Part shown: positions 52,051-62,252 of the stretch, in pieces
Numbering within the stretch: the first letter of the stretch is position 1
Layout of the letters: the number at the start of each line of letters is the position of its first letter
DNA from: an uncultured Prevotella sp.
GTDB lineage: Bacteria > Bacteroidota > Bacteroidia > Bacteroidales > Bacteroidaceae
Reading direction: 5' to 3'
Assembly (NCBI GenBank): GCA_900317405.1
Contig: ONGP01000008.1
Location: 1-64,000 of the forward strand
DNA length: 64,000 nucleotides
The notes under the pieces: generated by a model
The model's database searches: none
What the model saw: only the letters and a program-made list of their open reading frames with translations
What the model was told of the DNA's origin: nothing
Made by a program: the position numbers and the translations under genes

Positions 52051-53025
52051 ATGAAGAAACTACTGCTATTACTGGCCATAATGGCCTCAACACAAAACGG
52101 CTGGTCCGCAAGCAAATACGACAATCCGGATACGATTGTTGTGGCTCGCGACGGTACGGGTGAGTTCCGCACCATCGACGAGGCTATCGAGGTGTGCCGG
52201 GCGTTTATGGATTACCATAAGGTGATATTCGTAAAGAATGGAACATACAAGGAAAAGCTGATTATCCCTTCGTGGGTACAGAACATTGAGATCTGCGGCG
52301 AGGATGCCGAGAAGACTGTCATCACCTACGATGACCACGCCAATATCAAGCGCCCCGAAACGGGTAGGCCGATGGGTACCTTCCGTACATACACTCTGAA
52401 GATTCAGGGCAACGACATCACACTTAAGAACATCACCATCGAGAACAACTCCGCCCGACTGGGACAGGCTGTTGCGCTGCATACCGAGGGCGACCGACTG
52501 GTGTTTGTAGGTTGTCGTTTCATCGGTCACCAGGATACTGTGTATACAGGCATGGCCGGCACCCGACTCTATTTCAAGGACTGCTACATCTGCGGCACCA
52601 CCGACTTTATCTTCGGTCCGTCGACAGCGTGGTTCGAGGGATGTACTATCGAGAGTCTTATCAACTCGTACGTTACCGCAGCCTCAACTCCGCAGGACCA
52701 GGCATTCGGATATGTGTTTAACAACTGCCGACTCATTGCCAGCGGCGAGGCTACTAAGGTTTATCTGGGTCGCCCCTGGCGCGACTATGGCTATACGCTG
52801 TTTATGAACTGCGAACTGGGCGCACACATACGTCCCGAAGGTTGGCATCACTGGGAGAAGCATCGCGAGCAGACCGCCCGCTACCTGGAGTACAACAATC
52901 GCGGTGCAGGCTATCAGCCCAAAGAGCGTGTAAGTTGGAGCCGCCAGCTCACCAAGAAAGAAGCCAGTGCCATCACATTAGAGAAAGTATTCACAAAGTC
53001 CAACACATGGACTCCACACCTATAA
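52051..53025 (+). CDS. Pectinesterase (carbohydrate esterase family 8)
   Basis: 324 aa with signal peptide (MKKLLLLLAIMASTQNGWSA). Removes methyl groups from pectin before lyases or hydrolases cut it. CE8 right-handed beta-helix motifs: DGTGEFRTIDEAIEV, GQAVALHTEGDRLVF, FIGHQDTVYT and GTTDFIFGPSTAWFEGC (the two catalytic Asp), and YLGRPWRDYGYTLFMNC (substrate Arg). The ATG at 52051 is used; a TTG lies just before it. It stands alone, without the usual SusCD-type locus, 15 nt after rel. This suggests the organism meets plant pectin. Confidence 0.93.
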   Translation: MKKLLLLLAIMASTQNGWSASKYDNPDTIVVARDGTGEFRTIDEAIEVCRAFMDYHKVIFVKNGTYKEKLIIPSWVQNIEICGEDAEKTVITYDDHANIKRPETGRPMGTFRTYTLKIQGNDITLKNITIENNSARLGQAVALHTEGDRLVFVGCRFIGHQDTVYTGMAGTRLYFKDCYICGTTDFIFGPSTAWFEGCTIESLINSYVTAASTPQDQAFGYVFNNCRLIASGEATKVYLGRPWRDYGYTLFMNCELGAHIRPEGWHHWEKHREQTARYLEYNNRGAGYQPKERVSWSRQLTKKEASAITLEKVFTKSNTWTPHL

Positions 53026-53043
53026 ATATAATAAGGTATATAT

Positions 53044-56000
53044 ATGAAGAAATTACTATTACTAGTTTTAACCTGTCTGCTGTCGGCTTCGGTTTCGGCT
53101 CAGGAGCGTCCACTGTGGATGCGCTACTGCGCTATCTCGCCCGATGGTAAGACAATTGTGTTTTCTTACAAGGGCGACCTGTTTACCGTGCCCGTAACTG
53201 GTGGCACAGCAAAACAGCTCACCACCAATTCCGCATACGATTCCAACCCCGTGTGGAGTCCCGACGGCAGTAAGATAGCTTTTGCTTCCGACCGCGAGGA
53301 CTGCACCAACATCTGGATTGTATCGAAGGATGGCGGCGAACCAAAACAGGTTACCACAAGCAGTCACTTCAAGACGATACTGACGTTCACCGACAACGAT
53401 CACGTGCTGTTCAGCATGGCCGAAATGCCTAGCCTGCAGTCTATCATCCCCAGTATGGGGAAGTTCCCACAGATATATGAGGTAAGCATCAAGGGTGATC
53501 GTCCACGTATGTACAACGCCCTGCCTATGGCTGATATCAACATCAACCGTAAGACAGGCGATATCCTGTACCACGACATCAAGGGTAGCGAGGATATGTA
53601 TCGCAAGCACCACAAGTCGCCAGTATGCCGCGATATCTGGATGCTGTCGAAGGGCAAGTACACCAAACTTACCGATTTTGAGGGCGAGGACCGCACTCCT
53701 GTGTGGACTGCCGACGGTAAGGGATACTATTACCTGAGCGAGCGCGACGGCAACTTCAACGTATGGTACCGCAGTCTGGATGGCACTCAGAACGTGCAGA
53801 TAACTCAGCACAAGACCAATCCTGTGCGTTTCCTCACAGCTGCTGCCGACGGCACTCTGTGCTACGGATACGACGGTGAGATCTATACCGTACGTCAGGG
53901 CGGCAAGACTCAGCGCGTAAACATCAGTATCGTTAGCGACCGCAACGACCGCGAACTGATTCAGGACGTGCTCACCAAGAATGTTACCGAGATATGTGCC
54001 TCGCCTAGCGGCAAGGAGGTTGCATTCATCGTTCACGGAGAGGTTTACGTAACTTCTGTAGACTACAAGACTACCATCCGTATCACCGATACTCCCGAGA
54101 TGGAGCGCAACCTGAGCTTCTCACCTGATGGTCGCAGCATCGCTTACGCCTCAGAGCGCGGCGGTTGCTGGAATATCTATCGCGCCACCATCAAGAACAA
54201 GGATGAGAAACAGTTTGCCTATGCTACCGACATCGTTGAGGAGCAACTTACCAAGCAGAACCGCACTTCGTTCTATCCACGATTCAGTCCTGATGGTAAG
54301 GAACTGGCATTCTTCGAGGATCGCGGAACCATCCGCATCATCAACCTGGCTTCAAAACAGGTTCGTACTGTGATGGACGGCAAGAATCTCTTCTCATATT
54401 CTGATGGCGACATCGACTTTGAGTGGAGTCCCGACAGCCGTTGGCTGTTGGCCACATACTACGGCGACGGCGGTTATCACCACGATGATATCGCACTGAT
54501 CGATGCATCGGGCAAGCAGAAGCCTTATAACCTCACCAACAGCGCATATGTAGACTTCAAGCCCCACTGGGCTCTCGGCGGAAAGGCTATGCTATTCAAG
54601 AGTAACCGCCGAGGATATAAGAATCATGGTGGACACGGATATCACAGTGATTTCTTCATCATGTTCTTCGACATCGATGCCTACGAGCGCTTTATGATGA
54701 ACAAGGAGGAGAAGGCACTATACGACGAGGCTCACAAGCCTGCTAAGAAGAGTGATGACGGCGACAAGAAGAACGCCGACAAGAAATCTGCCGACAAGAA
54801 GACGGCTGCTGTCGAGCCATTGAAGTTCGACCTGGAGAACTGTCGCGACCGTGTGGTTCGACTTACAGCCCCCTCTACCCGTTTGGGCGACGCATTCCTC
54901 ACACCTAAGGGCGACACTCTTATCTACGAGGCAGCCTTCGAAGACGGCTACGACCTGTATAAGTACGACCTGCTGGAGGACAAGAACGAACTGCTGCAGA
55001 AGGAAGTTGGAAAGGGCGACCTGCAGCCCGACAAGAAGTTCAAGAACCTCTTCGTGCTGAGCAAGGGTGGCATCAAGAAGATTGAGATAGCCAAGGGCAA
55101 GCGTACCAACGTTGACTTCGAGGCTCAGTTCAACTACCGTCCTTATGCCGAGCGCAAGCATCTGTTTGAGCACATCTGGCGCCAGGTCGATGACAAGTTC
55201 TACCGCGCCGACCTGCATGGTGTAGACTGGGCCGGATACAAGAAGGTATACGAGAAGTTCCTGCCATATATCAACAACGAGTACGACTTCCGCGATATGT
55301 TGGCCGAGATGCTGGGCGAGCTTAACGCTTCGCACACAGGTGCCCGCTACTACGACCCGGTAAAATTCCGCACAGCATCGCTGGGTCTGTTCTATGACGA
55401 GAGTTACAAGGGCGACGGACTGAAGATTGCCGAAGTGGTTAAGGGCAGTCCGCTGGCTGTACGCAACACAGGCGTAAAGGCAGGCGACATCATCGAGGCT
55501 ATTGACGGTACTCCTATCAAGAAGGGCGAGGATTACTATCCTCTGCTGGCAGGCAAGACCGGCAAGATGACACGTCTCACCATCAACGGCAAGAACATCA
55601 ATGTTCGTCCTATCTCGCTCTCAGCCTTCAACAACCTGTTGTATAACCGTTGGGTAGAGCGCAACCGCCGTATGGTAGACAGCATCTCGGGCGGAAAGAT
55701 AGCCTATGTACATATCTCATCGATGAACGGCGAGAAGTTCCGCAAGCTCTACGAAGAGATACTGAACGAGGACAACCGCGAGCGCGATGCAGTCATCGTT
55801 GACGAGCGCCACAACGGCGGCGGCTATCTGCACGATGATCTGTGCCACCTGCTTAGCGGCAAGCAGCACTCTCACTTCATCGCTCACGGCAAGTATCTCG
55901 GTGTTGAGCCTTCGGCTCAGTGGATCAAGCCATCATGCGTTCTGCTCTGCGAGGACGACTACAGTAATGCCTGTGGATTTCCCCGTCAGTATCAGGACAT

Positions 56001-56292
56001 GAAGATAGGTAAACTTATCGGTGCTCCTGTAGCCGGTACTTCTACCAGCGTATGGTGGGAGACACTTGTCAACGATATCGTATTCGGCATCCCACAGGTG
56101 GGCCGTATCGATGTTCGCGGCGACTACGGCGAGAACACCCAGCTTAACCCCGACATCGTGGTTTACAACTCTCCTGAGGATTACCTCACCGGTCGCGACC
56201 GTCAGTTGGAGCGCGCCGTACAGGAGATGCTGAAAGAAGGTGCAGCCTTCAAGGAGCAGCACAAACACGAGTTTGGAGGACACAAGAAATAA
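53044..56292 (+). CDS. Tricorn-like S41 protease
   Basis: 1082 aa with signal peptide (MKKLLLLVLTCLLSASVSAQ). Two beta-propellers made of TolB/PD40-type blades (ISPDGKTIVFSYKGDLFTV, WSPDGSKIAFASDRE, FSPDGRSIAYASERGG, FSPDGKELAFFEDRG), a Lys/Asp-rich linker (about 565-585), a C1-like helical part, a PDZ domain (about 790-860; VRNTGVKAGDIIEAIDGTPI) and a C-terminal S41 peptidase domain with the nucleophile in CEDDYSNACGF. Homologues of archaeal tricorn degrade peptides released by other proteases; here it would be periplasmic or exported. Last gene of the parA operon, closed by a terminator. Confidence 0.9.
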   Translation: MKKLLLLVLTCLLSASVSAQERPLWMRYCAISPDGKTIVFSYKGDLFTVPVTGGTAKQLTTNSAYDSNPVWSPDGSKIAFASDREDCTNIWIVSKDGGEPKQVTTSSHFKTILTFTDNDHVLFSMAEMPSLQSIIPSMGKFPQIYEVSIKGDRPRMYNALPMADININRKTGDILYHDIKGSEDMYRKHHKSPVCRDIWMLSKGKYTKLTDFEGEDRTPVWTADGKGYYYLSERDGNFNVWYRSLDGTQNVQITQHKTNPVRFLTAAADGTLCYGYDGEIYTVRQGGKTQRVNISIVSDRNDRELIQDVLTKNVTEICASPSGKEVAFIVHGEVYVTSVDYKTTIRITDTPEMERNLSFSPDGRSIAYASERGGCWNIYRATIKNKDEKQFAYATDIVEEQLTKQNRTSFYPRFSPDGKELAFFEDRGTIRIINLASKQVRTVMDGKNLFSYSDGDIDFEWSPDSRWLLATYYGDGGYHHDDIALIDASGKQKPYNLTNSAYVDFKPHWALGGKAMLFKSNRRGYKNHGGHGYHSDFFIMFFDIDAYERFMMNKEEKALYDEAHKPAKKSDDGDKKNADKKSADKKTAAVEPLKFDLENCRDRVVRLTAPSTRLGDAFLTPKGDTLIYEAAFEDGYDLYKYDLLEDKNELLQKEVGKGDLQPDKKFKNLFVLSKGGIKKIEIAKGKRTNVDFEAQFNYRPYAERKHLFEHIWRQVDDKFYRADLHGVDWAGYKKVYEKFLPYINNEYDFRDMLAEMLGELNASHTGARYYDPVKFRTASLGLFYDESYKGDGLKIAEVVKGSPLAVRNTGVKAGDIIEAIDGTPIKKGEDYYPLLAGKTGKMTRLTINGKNINVRPISLSAFNNLLYNRWVERNRRMVDSISGGKIAYVHISSMNGEKFRKLYEEILNEDNRERDAVIVDERHNGGGYLHDDLCHLLSGKQHSHFIAHGKYLGVEPSAQWIKPSCVLLCEDDYSNACGFPRQYQDMKIGKLIGAPVAGTSTSVWWETLVNDIVFGIPQVGRIDVRGDYGENTQLNPDIVVYNSPEDYLTGRDRQLERAVQEMLKEGAAFKEQHKHEFGGHKK

Positions 56293-56296
56293 ACAG

Positions 56297-56327
56297 TAAT
56301 CCCCGCCGGTTGGCGGGGATTATTATT
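56297..56327. terminator. Bidirectional terminator
   Basis: TAATCCCCGCC (56297-56307) pairs perfectly with GGCGGGGATTA (56312-56322) around GGTT. It closes the tricorn gene and the convergent MerR-type gene. Stem nearly identical to that at 43280-43305. Confidence 0.85.
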
Positions 56328-56675
56328 TTAAAGCAACTCTAACTGAGCTTTCAGTGCCAGCAGTTCTGTCCGCATGTCTATCAGCTCTTCCAGCACATCG
56401 GCCTTAGTATCGGCACCCTTACGGTTTTTCAACAGGATCTCGCGTGCAGCCGCAATCTTAAAACCGCGCACCTTCACTAGGTTGTGTATCAGTCGTATCT
56501 GTTCAAGATCCTTCTCCTGATACTGGCGTATCTTGGCTGGTCCTGAGGTCTTCGGCCTCAAGAATGTAAACTCTTGTTCCCAATAGCGCAAAGTGCTCTC
56601 GGGCAAGTCGAACATCTCAGACACCTCCTTTATGGAGTAGTAAGTCTTCAAATTCCTTTTAAGATTCAGTGCCAT
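56328..56675 (-). CDS. MerR-family transcription regulator
   Basis: 115 aa. N-terminal MerR winged helix: YYSIKEVSEMFDLPESTLRY with the W-E-Q-E-F-x-x-L-x-P continuation, then KIRQYQEKDLEQIRLIHNLV and a coiled-coil dimer helix (VLEELIDMRTELLALKAQLE). There is no effector-binding domain, Cys cluster or aromatic pocket beyond the coiled coil, so the signal, if any, is unknown. Such small MerR proteins are common next to alaS in Bacteroidales, and the two are divergent here with about 130 bp between starts. Confidence 0.88.
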   Translation of the reverse strand: MALNLKRNLKTYYSIKEVSEMFDLPESTLRYWEQEFTFLRPKTSGPAKIRQYQEKDLEQIRLIHNLVKVRGFKIAAAREILLKNRKGADTKADVLEELIDMRTELLALKAQLELL

Positions 56676-56692
56676 AATCTAATTATTTTGCC

Positions 56693-56701
56693 GCAAAGAT
56701 A
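56693..56701 (-). promoter_or_regulatory. -7 box of the MerR-type gene
   Basis: TATCTTTGC on the minus strand, 17 bp before the ATG. Confidence 0.6.
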
Positions 56702-56743
56702 ATCTTTTTCCACGAAATCACAAAGCATTTCCGAAAAAATGTG

Positions 56744-56752
56744 TAACTTTGC
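56744..56752 (+). promoter_or_regulatory. alaS -7 box
   Basis: TAACTTTGC, about 50 nt before the alaS ATG. The leader holds a repeated AAATAGTAAAAT motif (56759-56784). Confidence 0.6.
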
Positions 56753-56803
56753 ACCCCAAATAGTAAAATGTCAAATAGTAAAATTGATAAATAGTCAAGT
56801 AAG

Positions 56804-59467
56804 ATGATGACAGCAAACGAGATTCGCGACTCATATAAGAAGTTTTTCGAGTCGAAACAGCACGCTATCGTTCCATCAGCTCCTATGGTTATCAAGGACG
56901 ACCCAACGCTGATGTTTACGAATGCAGGTATGAACCAATGGAAAGATATCATTCTGGGTACTCGCGACCCAGAGCCACGCCGTCGAGCGGATACCCAGAA
57001 GTGCCTGCGTGTTAGCGGTAAGCACAACGACCTCGAGGAAGTTGGCCACGATACATATCACCACACCATGTTCGAGATGCTCGGTAACTGGAGCTTCGGC
57101 GACTACTTCAAGGAGGGCGCCATCGATATGGCTTGGGAGTATCTGGTTGATGTGCTCAAGCTGAATCCTGAGGATCTCTATGTGACTGTATTCGAGGGTT
57201 CGCCCGAGGAGAATATCCCTCGCGACGACGAGGCTGCCAAGTATTGGGCTAAGCACGTTCCCGAGGATCACATCATCAACGGAAACAAGCACGATAACTT
57301 CTGGGAGATGGGCGATACAGGTCCTTGCGGTCCTTGCTCTGAGATTCACGTAGACTCTCGTACTCCAGAGCAGAAGGCTGCCAGCGGAAAGACCGGTCGC
57401 GAGCTGGTTAACCAGGACGACCCACAGGTTATCGAGATCTGGAACATCGTGTTCATGCAGTTCAACCGTAAGGCTGACGGCTCGCTTGAGCCTCTGTCGA
57501 TGAACGTTATCGATACCGGTATGGGATTTGAGCGCCTGGTCCGCATGATGCAGGGCAAGCACTCTAACTACGACACCGACGTGTTCCAGCCCATCATCAA
57601 GGCCGAGCAGCAGATTACCGGACTGAAGTACTTCACTTTCGAGGAGGAGACTGAGAATCCTATCAGCAAGGAGCAGGATGACATCAACGTGGCTATGCGT
57701 GTTTGCGCCGACCACCTGCGTGCTGTATCATTCTCTATCGCCGACGGTCAGCTGCCTTCTAATGCCAAGGCCGGTTACGTTATCCGCCGAATCCTGCGCC
57801 GTGCAGTGCGCTACGCATATACCTTCCTCGGACAGAAGGATGGATTCCTGCACAAGCTCGTTCCAACACTCGTTGCCGAGATGGGCGACGCATTCCCCGA
57901 GCTGAAGGCTCAGCAGCAGCTGATCACAAAGGTTATCAAGGAGGAAGAGGATTCATTCCTACGCACTCTCGAGAAGGGTATCGGTATGCTCAACGACGCT
58001 ATGGACAAGCTTAAGGCTGAGGGCAAGGCCGAGCTGGATGGTGTTCAGGCATTCCGTCTGTTCGACACCTACGGATTCCCTCTCGACCTTACAGAACTTA
58101 TCTGTCGCGAGAACGGCTTCACTGTCAACGAGGAGCAGTTCAACGTTGAGATGCAGAAGCAGAAGGAGCGCGCCCGCAACGCCGCTGCCGTTGAGAACAG
58201 CGACTGGGTAGAGCTGGCTCAGGGCGAGCAGCAGTTCGTGGGCTATGACTATACTGAATACGAGTGTAATATCCTACGCTACCGCAAAGTTACACAGAAG
58301 AAGAACGAGTTCTACGAGCTCGTATTCGATAACACCCCATTCTATGGTGAGATGGGTGGTCAGGTAGGTGACTGCGGTGTCATCTGCAACGAGTCAGAGA
58401 CCATCGACATCATCGACTCAAAGCGTGAGAACGGTCAGACCGTACATATCGTGAAGCAGTTGCCAAAGGATCCCGCAGCCCAGTTCATGGCCTGTGTTGA
58501 TACCGATAAGCGTTACGCTTCGGCTGCCAACCACACTGCAACTCACCTGCTCGACTACGCTCTGAAGCAGATTCTGGGCGACCACGTAGAGCAGAAGGGT
58601 TCATTCGTAAGCCCCGACACACTGCGTTTCGACTTCTCACACTTCGAGAAGGTTACCGACGAGCAGTTGCGCGAGGTAGAGCGTATGGTTAACGATATGA
58701 TCCGTCAGGATATCCACATCGACGAGCATCGTGACGTACCATTCGACGAGGCTAAGAAGCTTGGTGCTATCGCCCTGTTCGGTGAGAAGTACGGCGACAA
58801 GGTGCGTGTGGTTCGCTTCGGTCCTAGCTGCGAGTTCTGCGGTGGTATCCACGCTTCTAGCACAGGTCGCATCGGATTCTTCAAGATTATCTCTGAGAGC
58901 AGTGTAGCTGCCGGTATCCGCCGTATCGAGGCCAAGACCGGTAAGGAGTGCGAGGAGCTGCTGTACCAGACCGAGGATATCCTGAAGGCTGTTAAGGCAT
59001 TCTTCAACAACGCCAAGGATCTGCAGGGTGTAATCAAGAAGTACATCGAGGAGCACGACTCTATGAAGAAGGAGATCGAGGCATTCCAGGCTCAGGCTGT
59101 AGAGCGCGCTGCCAAGCAGTTGGTTGACAAGGCCCGCGAGGTGAACGGCGTAAAGGTTGTAACAGCCGTACTGCCTATGAATCCTGCTGCCGCTAAGGAT
59201 CTGGCCTTTAAGATTCGTGCAGCTGTAGACAGTTCGCTGCTGTGTGTACTGGGTACTCACGACAACAACAAGCCACAGCTCAGCATCATGATGAGCGACG
59301 ATATGGTAAGCGATCACGGACTGAACGCCGGACAGATGGTTCGCGAGGCCGCTAAGCTTATCCAGGGTGGTGGTGGCGGTCAGCCTCACTTCGCCCAGGC
59401 CGGCGGTAAAAACGCCGACGGACTAAGTGCTGCAGTCGATAAAGTCTTAGAGTTAGCAAAACTTTAA
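56804..59467 (+). CDS. alaS: Alanyl-tRNA synthetase
   Basis: 887 aa, normal length. Class II catalytic core with motif 1 to 3 regions ([50 protein letters not shown]), an editing domain with the zinc-binding HTATHLL and [16 protein letters not shown], and the C-terminal C-Ala domain ending [20 protein letters not shown]. It charges tRNA-Ala and clears Ser- and Gly-tRNA-Ala. Begins ATGATG; either codon may be used. Flanked by divergent merR and downstream parC. Confidence 0.97.
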   Translation: MMTANEIRDSYKKFFESKQHAIVPSAPMVIKDDPTLMFTNAGMNQWKDIILGTRDPEPRRRADTQKCLRVSGKHNDLEEVGHDTYHHTMFEMLGNWSFGDYFKEGAIDMAWEYLVDVLKLNPEDLYVTVFEGSPEENIPRDDEAAKYWAKHVPEDHIINGNKHDNFWEMGDTGPCGPCSEIHVDSRTPEQKAASGKTGRELVNQDDPQVIEIWNIVFMQFNRKADGSLEPLSMNVIDTGMGFERLVRMMQGKHSNYDTDVFQPIIKAEQQITGLKYFTFEEETENPISKEQDDINVAMRVCADHLRAVSFSIADGQLPSNAKAGYVIRRILRRAVRYAYTFLGQKDGFLHKLVPTLVAEMGDAFPELKAQQQLITKVIKEEEDSFLRTLEKGIGMLNDAMDKLKAEGKAELDGVQAFRLFDTYGFPLDLTELICRENGFTVNEEQFNVEMQKQKERARNAAAVENSDWVELAQGEQQFVGYDYTEYECNILRYRKVTQKKNEFYELVFDNTPFYGEMGGQVGDCGVICNESETIDIIDSKRENGQTVHIVKQLPKDPAAQFMACVDTDKRYASAANHTATHLLDYALKQILGDHVEQKGSFVSPDTLRFDFSHFEKVTDEQLREVERMVNDMIRQDIHIDEHRDVPFDEAKKLGAIALFGEKYGDKVRVVRFGPSCEFCGGIHASSTGRIGFFKIISESSVAAGIRRIEAKTGKECEELLYQTEDILKAVKAFFNNAKDLQGVIKKYIEEHDSMKKEIEAFQAQAVERAAKQLVDKAREVNGVKVVTAVLPMNPAAAKDLAFKIRAAVDSSLLCVLGTHDNNKPQLSIMMSDDMVSDHGLNAGQMVREAAKLIQGGGGGQPHFAQAGGKNADGLSAAVDKVLELAKL

Positions 59468-59476
59468 ATATTCCAG

Positions 59477-59500
59477 TAGGGTTGGCAATTGCCAACCCTA
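59477..59500 (+). terminator. alaS terminator
   Basis: Perfect 24-bp palindrome made of TAGGGTTGGCAA and TTGCCAACCCTA, followed by TTTAAATT. Confidence 0.75.
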
Positions 59501-59542
59501 TTTAAATTATCTTAATTATTCTTTTATTTCGTCTTTTTTTTA

Positions 59543-59551
59543 TACCTTTGC
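59543..59551 (+). promoter_or_regulatory. parC -7 box
   Basis: TACCTTTGC, 28 bp before the parC ATG at 59580. Confidence 0.6.
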
Positions 59552-59579
59552 AGGCAAACTGAAAACCCCGTTAAAGAAA

Positions 59580-62252
59580 ATGGATGACGAAATAAAAGAT
59601 GTACAAGAGTCGGAACAGCATACCGACTATAAACCAAGCAACCGCTTTGATGCCGCAGCGGTTCACCATCTTAGCGGCATGTATCAGAACTGGTTCCTGG
59701 ATTACGCCAGCTATGTAATCCTGGAGCGTGCCGTGCCCCATCTGGGCGACGGACTGAAACCTGTGCAGCGACGTATACTCCACTCGATGAAACGAATGGA
59801 CGACGGCCGATACAACAAGGTGGCCAACATCGTGGGTCATACCATGCAGTTCCACCCTCACGGCGATGCGTCAATCGGCGACGCACTGGTACAGCTGGGA
59901 CAGAAAGACCTGCTCATCGATACACAGGGTAACTGGGGTAACATACTTACCGGTTCAAGTGCTGCTGCACCGCGATATATCGAGGCCCGACTGAGTAAGT
60001 TTGCGCTCGACACGGTGTTCAACCCGAAGACTACCGAATGGAAAATGTCGTACGACGGACGTAACAAGGAGCCAATCACGCTCCCTGTCAAGTTCCCGTT
60101 GCTGCTTGCACAGGGTGCCGAGGGTATCGCCGTAGGACTGAGCTCGAAGATACTGCCACACAACTTCTGCGAGATATGCGATGCTGCCATCAGCTATCTG
60201 CACGAGCAGCCATTCCAACTCTACCCCGACTTCCCCACTAGCGGAAGCATCGACGTTTCGAAATACAACGACGGTCAGCGCGGCGGTGTAATCAAGGTGC
60301 GCGCCAAGATAGAGAAGATAGACCAGAAGACGCTGGTAATCCGCGAAATTCCGTTCTCAAAGACATCCGAGACTCTGCAGGATTCTATCGTAAAAGCCAT
60401 CGAGAAGGGTAAGATCAAGGCCCGTAAGGTTGAGGACCTGACAGCCGCCGAGGTTGAGATCCAGGTTCACCTGGCTCCGGGCGTATCCAGCGATAAGACC
60501 ATCGATGCACTCTATGCATTTACCGACTGCGAGGTTAGCATCTCGCCCAACTGCTGTGTTATCGAGGACAACAAGCCACAGTTCCTTACCGTGAGCGACG
60601 TGCTGCGCCACTCGGTCGACCGCACCAAGGATCTTATCCGTCAGGAACTGGAGATACGCAAGGGCGAACTGCTTGAGCAGCTGCACTTCCAGTCGTTGGA
60701 GCGCATCTTCATCGAGGAGCGTATCTATAAGGACAAGAAATTTGAACAGGCTCCCAACGTGGATGCTGTTTGCGAGCATATCGACGAGCGACTCACACCG
60801 TTCTACCCGCAGATGATACGCGAGGTGACCAAGGACGACATACTGAAGCTGCTCGAAATCAAGATGCAGCGCATCCTGAAGTTTAATAAGGACAAGGCCG
60901 ACGAGCTGATGGCCCGTCTGAAGGCTGAGATCGAGGAGATAGACCGCGATCTGGCCAACCTGACAGAGGTGACAGCCAACTGGTTCCAGTTCCTTAAGGA
61001 CAAGTACGGCAAGGACCACCCACGACTCACAGAGATACGCAACTTCGACACTATCGACTCGGCAAAAGTAGCAGAAGCCAACCAGAAACTGTATATCAAC
61101 CGCGCCGACGGATTTATCGGTACCGGACTGAAGAAGGACGAGTTTGTGTGCAACTGTTCCGACCTGGACGATGTCATCATCTTCTACAAGGACGGTAAAT
61201 ACAAGATTGTGCGCATAGCCGAGAAGTTGTTTGTGGGCAAGAACATACTGTATGTCAACGTGTTTAAGAAGAACGACTCGCGCACCATCTACAACGCCGT
61301 ATACCGCGATGGAAAGAAGGGCGCCTGCTTCATCAAGCGATTCAACGTGACCAGTATGACTCGCGACAAGGAGTACGACCTGACCCAGGGCACCGACGGC
61401 AGTCGCGTGATGTACTTCACCGCCAACCCCAACGGCGAGGCCGAGGTCATCAAGGTTACGCTCGACCCATCGCAGAAGATAAAGAAGATATTTATAGAGA
61501 AGGACTTCTCTGAGGTGATGATCAAGGGTCGCGCCTCTAAGGGTAACCTGCTCACCAAATACGCCGTAACCCGCATCGGACTGAAGAGTCACGGACACTC
61601 TACACTGGGCGGACGCAAGGTTTGGTTCGATCCGGACGTGAACCGCCTGAACTACGACGACCACGGACGACTGCTGGGCGAGTTCTATGACGACGACCAG
61701 ATACTGGTAATCCTGAAGAACGGCGACTACTATCTGAGCAACTTCGACCTGGCAAACCACTACGAGGCCAACATACTGCGCATAGAGAAGTATGACGCCG
61801 ACAAGGTTTGGACTGCAGTGCTCTACGATGCCGACAATCAGGGCTATCCTTATCTTAAGCGATTCCAGATGGACGCCAGCAAGAAGAAGCAGAACTGGCT
61901 GAGCGAGAATCCATCATCGCAGCTGTTGCTGCTAACAGATACTCCATACCCGCGCCTGCAGGTAACCTACGGCGGTGCTGATGCATTCCGCGGCAGCGAG
62001 GAGATAGATGCCGAGCAGTTTATCGCCGTGAAGGGCTATAAGGCCAAGGGTAAGCGACTGACAACCTACGAGCTGGAGAGTATCGTAGAACTGGAGCCCA
62101 CACGATTCCCAGAGCCACCAGCCGAGCCTGCCGAAGCAGAAACCGAAGAGGAAGAGGAGAACCTCGACCCCGATGCAGGTAAGAGCGAGGAGCAGGTACG
62201 CGATGAAATAACCGGACAGCTAAACCTATTTGATGATGAGGATTTCAAGTAA
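59580..62252 (+). CDS. parC: DNA topoisomerase IV subunit A
   Basis: 890 aa. Cuts and rejoins DNA to unlink daughter chromosomes. Winged-helix part with VPHLGDGLKPVQRRILHSM, the quinolone pocket HPHGDASIGDALV (residues 92-104), and catalytic Tyr133 in AAAPRYIEARLSKF. The position equal to GyrA Ser83 is Ala, with Asp kept at the position of Asp87. A coiled arm and a beta-propeller-like C-terminal part follow, ending in an acidic tail (AEAETEEEEENLDPDAG). The GyrA-box QRGG...G is absent, which supports ParC over GyrA. The subunit B gene is not in the window. Overlaps the next gene by 20 nt. Confidence 0.93.
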   Translation: MDDEIKDVQESEQHTDYKPSNRFDAAAVHHLSGMYQNWFLDYASYVILERAVPHLGDGLKPVQRRILHSMKRMDDGRYNKVANIVGHTMQFHPHGDASIGDALVQLGQKDLLIDTQGNWGNILTGSSAAAPRYIEARLSKFALDTVFNPKTTEWKMSYDGRNKEPITLPVKFPLLLAQGAEGIAVGLSSKILPHNFCEICDAAISYLHEQPFQLYPDFPTSGSIDVSKYNDGQRGGVIKVRAKIEKIDQKTLVIREIPFSKTSETLQDSIVKAIEKGKIKARKVEDLTAAEVEIQVHLAPGVSSDKTIDALYAFTDCEVSISPNCCVIEDNKPQFLTVSDVLRHSVDRTKDLIRQELEIRKGELLEQLHFQSLERIFIEERIYKDKKFEQAPNVDAVCEHIDERLTPFYPQMIREVTKDDILKLLEIKMQRILKFNKDKADELMARLKAEIEEIDRDLANLTEVTANWFQFLKDKYGKDHPRLTEIRNFDTIDSAKVAEANQKLYINRADGFIGTGLKKDEFVCNCSDLDDVIIFYKDGKYKIVRIAEKLFVGKNILYVNVFKKNDSRTIYNAVYRDGKKGACFIKRFNVTSMTRDKEYDLTQGTDGSRVMYFTANPNGEAEVIKVTLDPSQKIKKIFIEKDFSEVMIKGRASKGNLLTKYAVTRIGLKSHGHSTLGGRKVWFDPDVNRLNYDDHGRLLGEFYDDDQILVILKNGDYYLSNFDLANHYEANILRIEKYDADKVWTAVLYDADNQGYPYLKRFQMDASKKKQNWLSENPSSQLLLLTDTPYPRLQVTYGGADAFRGSEEIDAEQFIAVKGYKAKGKRLTTYELESIVELEPTRFPEPPAEPAEAETEEEEENLDPDAGKSEEQVRDEITGQLNLFDDEDFK

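Noticed and set aside
59672..59890. parC Ala at the quinolone Ser83-equivalent position as acquired resistance
   Set aside because: GDASIGD looks like the normal Bacteroidota ParC sequence, so resistance cannot be claimed from it.
59671..61760. Long minus-strand frames opposite parC, including one of 467 codons
   Set aside because: They are a codon-bias effect of a high-GC third position in parC; the composition is Val/Leu/His-rich with no domain.
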